A stretch of DNA of 64,000 nucleotides, taken from NCBI GenBank assembly GCA_013216135.1, contig JABSOS010000005.1, positions 1-64,000 of the forward strand, given 5' to 3'. Position numbers and translations under genes: made by a program. The stretch is from Candidatus Caenarcanales bacterium (GTDB taxonomy: Bacteria; Cyanobacteriota; Vampirovibrionia; LMEP-6097). Shown here one piece after another: positions 63,401-64,000 of this stretch (positions within the stretch are counted from its first letter, which is position 1; every line of letters begins with the position of its first letter). The notes beneath the pieces are model-generated. The model did no database searches. It saw only the letters and a list, made by a program, of their open reading frames with translations, and had not been told where the DNA came from.

Positions 63401-64000
63401 TTTTAATATGGTAATCTCCGGTTTTACTATTAGGTGAGCTTAACTGTATAAAATACTCACCAGGACTAATTTTGTTTCTTTGAACAAAGTGATATTTCCC
63501 AATCTTTTCACCAATTATTCTTAATTTGTCATCATAAAGAATCATGTTTAACTTTTGATCACGCTTTCTGACTCTTTTTCTAGATTTTTTATACCTCGTT
63601 CTAACAACAAGTAAAGCTTCTGTAGGGACATTAATTTTAAATGTATCGATGTCATTAACAAAGTTTATTTCTGAATCTACTTTAACTGAAGTGAAGCGTT
63701 TATTGTTTAGGTTTAAATTGAAAACCTGACCAGAAAAATTATCAAATATATCTGGATCTTCGTCAGTATTTATATTAGTAGGAGTTAGCGTAAGTTCATA
63801 TCCTAAGTCTGAATTACTTTCGCCTTGAACAGAGACTAAATAGTCTCCAGTAGCAAGCTTTAAGTTTAAATCTATTAGTGAGCTTGCTTCTTTTAAATCT
63901 ATCACTTCTAAATCTGAGTTATAGACGATGATTCTATAATCATCATTTGTGTTACCTGCATCTAACTTAAAAGATACACTTGCTTTATTTAATAGACTTA
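63384..64000 (-). CDS. pre-peptidase C-terminal (PPC)-like protein, 5' end outside the window
   Basis: The frame is open to the right edge with no stop, so the N-terminus is missing. Visible residues contain beta-sandwich units with the PPC pattern: ATGDYLVSVQGESNSDLGYE near the middle, VDSEINFVNDIDTFKINVPT, and ISPGEYFIQLSSPNSKTGDY near the end. PPC domains occur at the C-termini of secreted peptidases and adhesins and are often removed or used for secretion. An in-frame GTG at 63905 is not the real start because protein-like sequence continues upstream. Catalytic or binding parts would lie beyond 64000. Confidence 0.65.
   Translation of the reverse strand, partial: SLLNKASVSFKLDAGNTNDDYRIIVYNSDLEVIDLKEASSLIDLNLKLATGDYLVSVQGESNSDLGYELTLTPTNINTDEDPDIFDNFSGQVFNLNLNNKRFTSVKVDSEINFVNDIDTFKINVPTEALLVVRTRYKKSRKRVRKRDQKLNMILYDDKLRIIGEKIGKYHFVQRNKISPGEYFIQLSSPNSKTGDYHIKIILKN

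Noticed and set aside
1-64000. Prophage, transposon or integrated element
   Set aside because: No integrase, transposase, capsid, terminase, tRNA-attachment repeats or insertion-sequence ends are visible. Accessory genes are scattered among core genes.

Overview
This window comes from a low-GC, very gene-dense bacterial chromosome. It has no rRNA, tRNA, transposase, prophage or CRISPR array that I can see, and no gene-free gap longer than about 190 bases. The housekeeping genes show an anaerobic or facultative organism: 2-oxoglutarate:ferredoxin oxidoreductase (korA/korB), a Bacillus-type SdhB/FrdB, ferredoxin-type sulfite reductase with a 4Fe-4S APS/PAPS reductase, C5-pathway HemL, and FabG/AcpP. 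A ferredoxin-metallo-beta-lactamase fusion of the cyanobacteria/plant type, a NirA/Sir-like reductase and a PdtaS/PdtaR-like ANTAR two-component system make a non-photosynthetic relative of Cyanobacteria (Vampirovibrionia/Melainabacteria-like) my best guess. This is an inference from gene content; no marker tree was possible.

Layout. 1-4.3 kb: two Sel1-repeat genes and an orphan flank a sulfite reductase-cysH operon. 4.4-8.1 kb: a degenerate PP2C-like protein, an orphan sugar-ABC permease overlapping sdhB, and smpB. 8.2-15.0 kb: an AAA/DUF4143 ATPase, fabG-acpP, a Gfo/Idh/MocA oxidoreductase, two overlapping orphans, and hemL with the ferredoxin-MBL gene. 15.0-23.4 kb: a giant 1,700-residue protein with a buried nuclease-like core, ndk, an orphan, rpsP, and a decayed ankyrin-like pseudogene. 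23.5-30.6 kb: a DUF4011/Upf1-like helicase-nuclease and korAB. 30.6-35.1 kb: a repeat-rich orphan and an overlapping racemase-kinase-ANTAR regulator operon. 35.1-46.7 kb: an accessory block with an orphan coupled to a diverged PurC-like protein, two paralogous membrane proteins, and divergently three tandem copies (about 2.26 kb each) of a calcium-motif protein with an FrpC-like self-processing-module homology. 46.6-55.5 kb: a short CCA/poly(A)-polymerase-like gene, pgi, a candidate small RNA, several orphans, wecB, a YciI-like gene, a sugar-ABC ATPase and a LamB/YcsF protein. 55.7-64 kb: a secreted alpha/beta hydrolase, a membrane coiled-coil/TPR protein, an FG-GAP protein, crtB-crtI carotenoid genes, and a secreted protein whose gene runs off the right edge.

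The strongest window-wide signal is promoter architecture. At more than twenty gene starts a sigma70-type -10 box (TATAAT, TAAAAT, TAGAAT, TATTAT) ends only 6-9 bases before the start codon and no Shine-Dalgarno sequence is present. Transcription should then begin at or next to the start codon, giving leaderless mRNAs. Shine-Dalgarno sequences are found mainly at genes inside operons (korB) or a few leadered genes (acpP, the three tandem genes). Some -10 boxes overlap the stop codon of the upstream gene, and convergent genes often overlap at their 3' ends, so the genome is compact. This pattern also helps choose start codons, including GTG and TTG starts.
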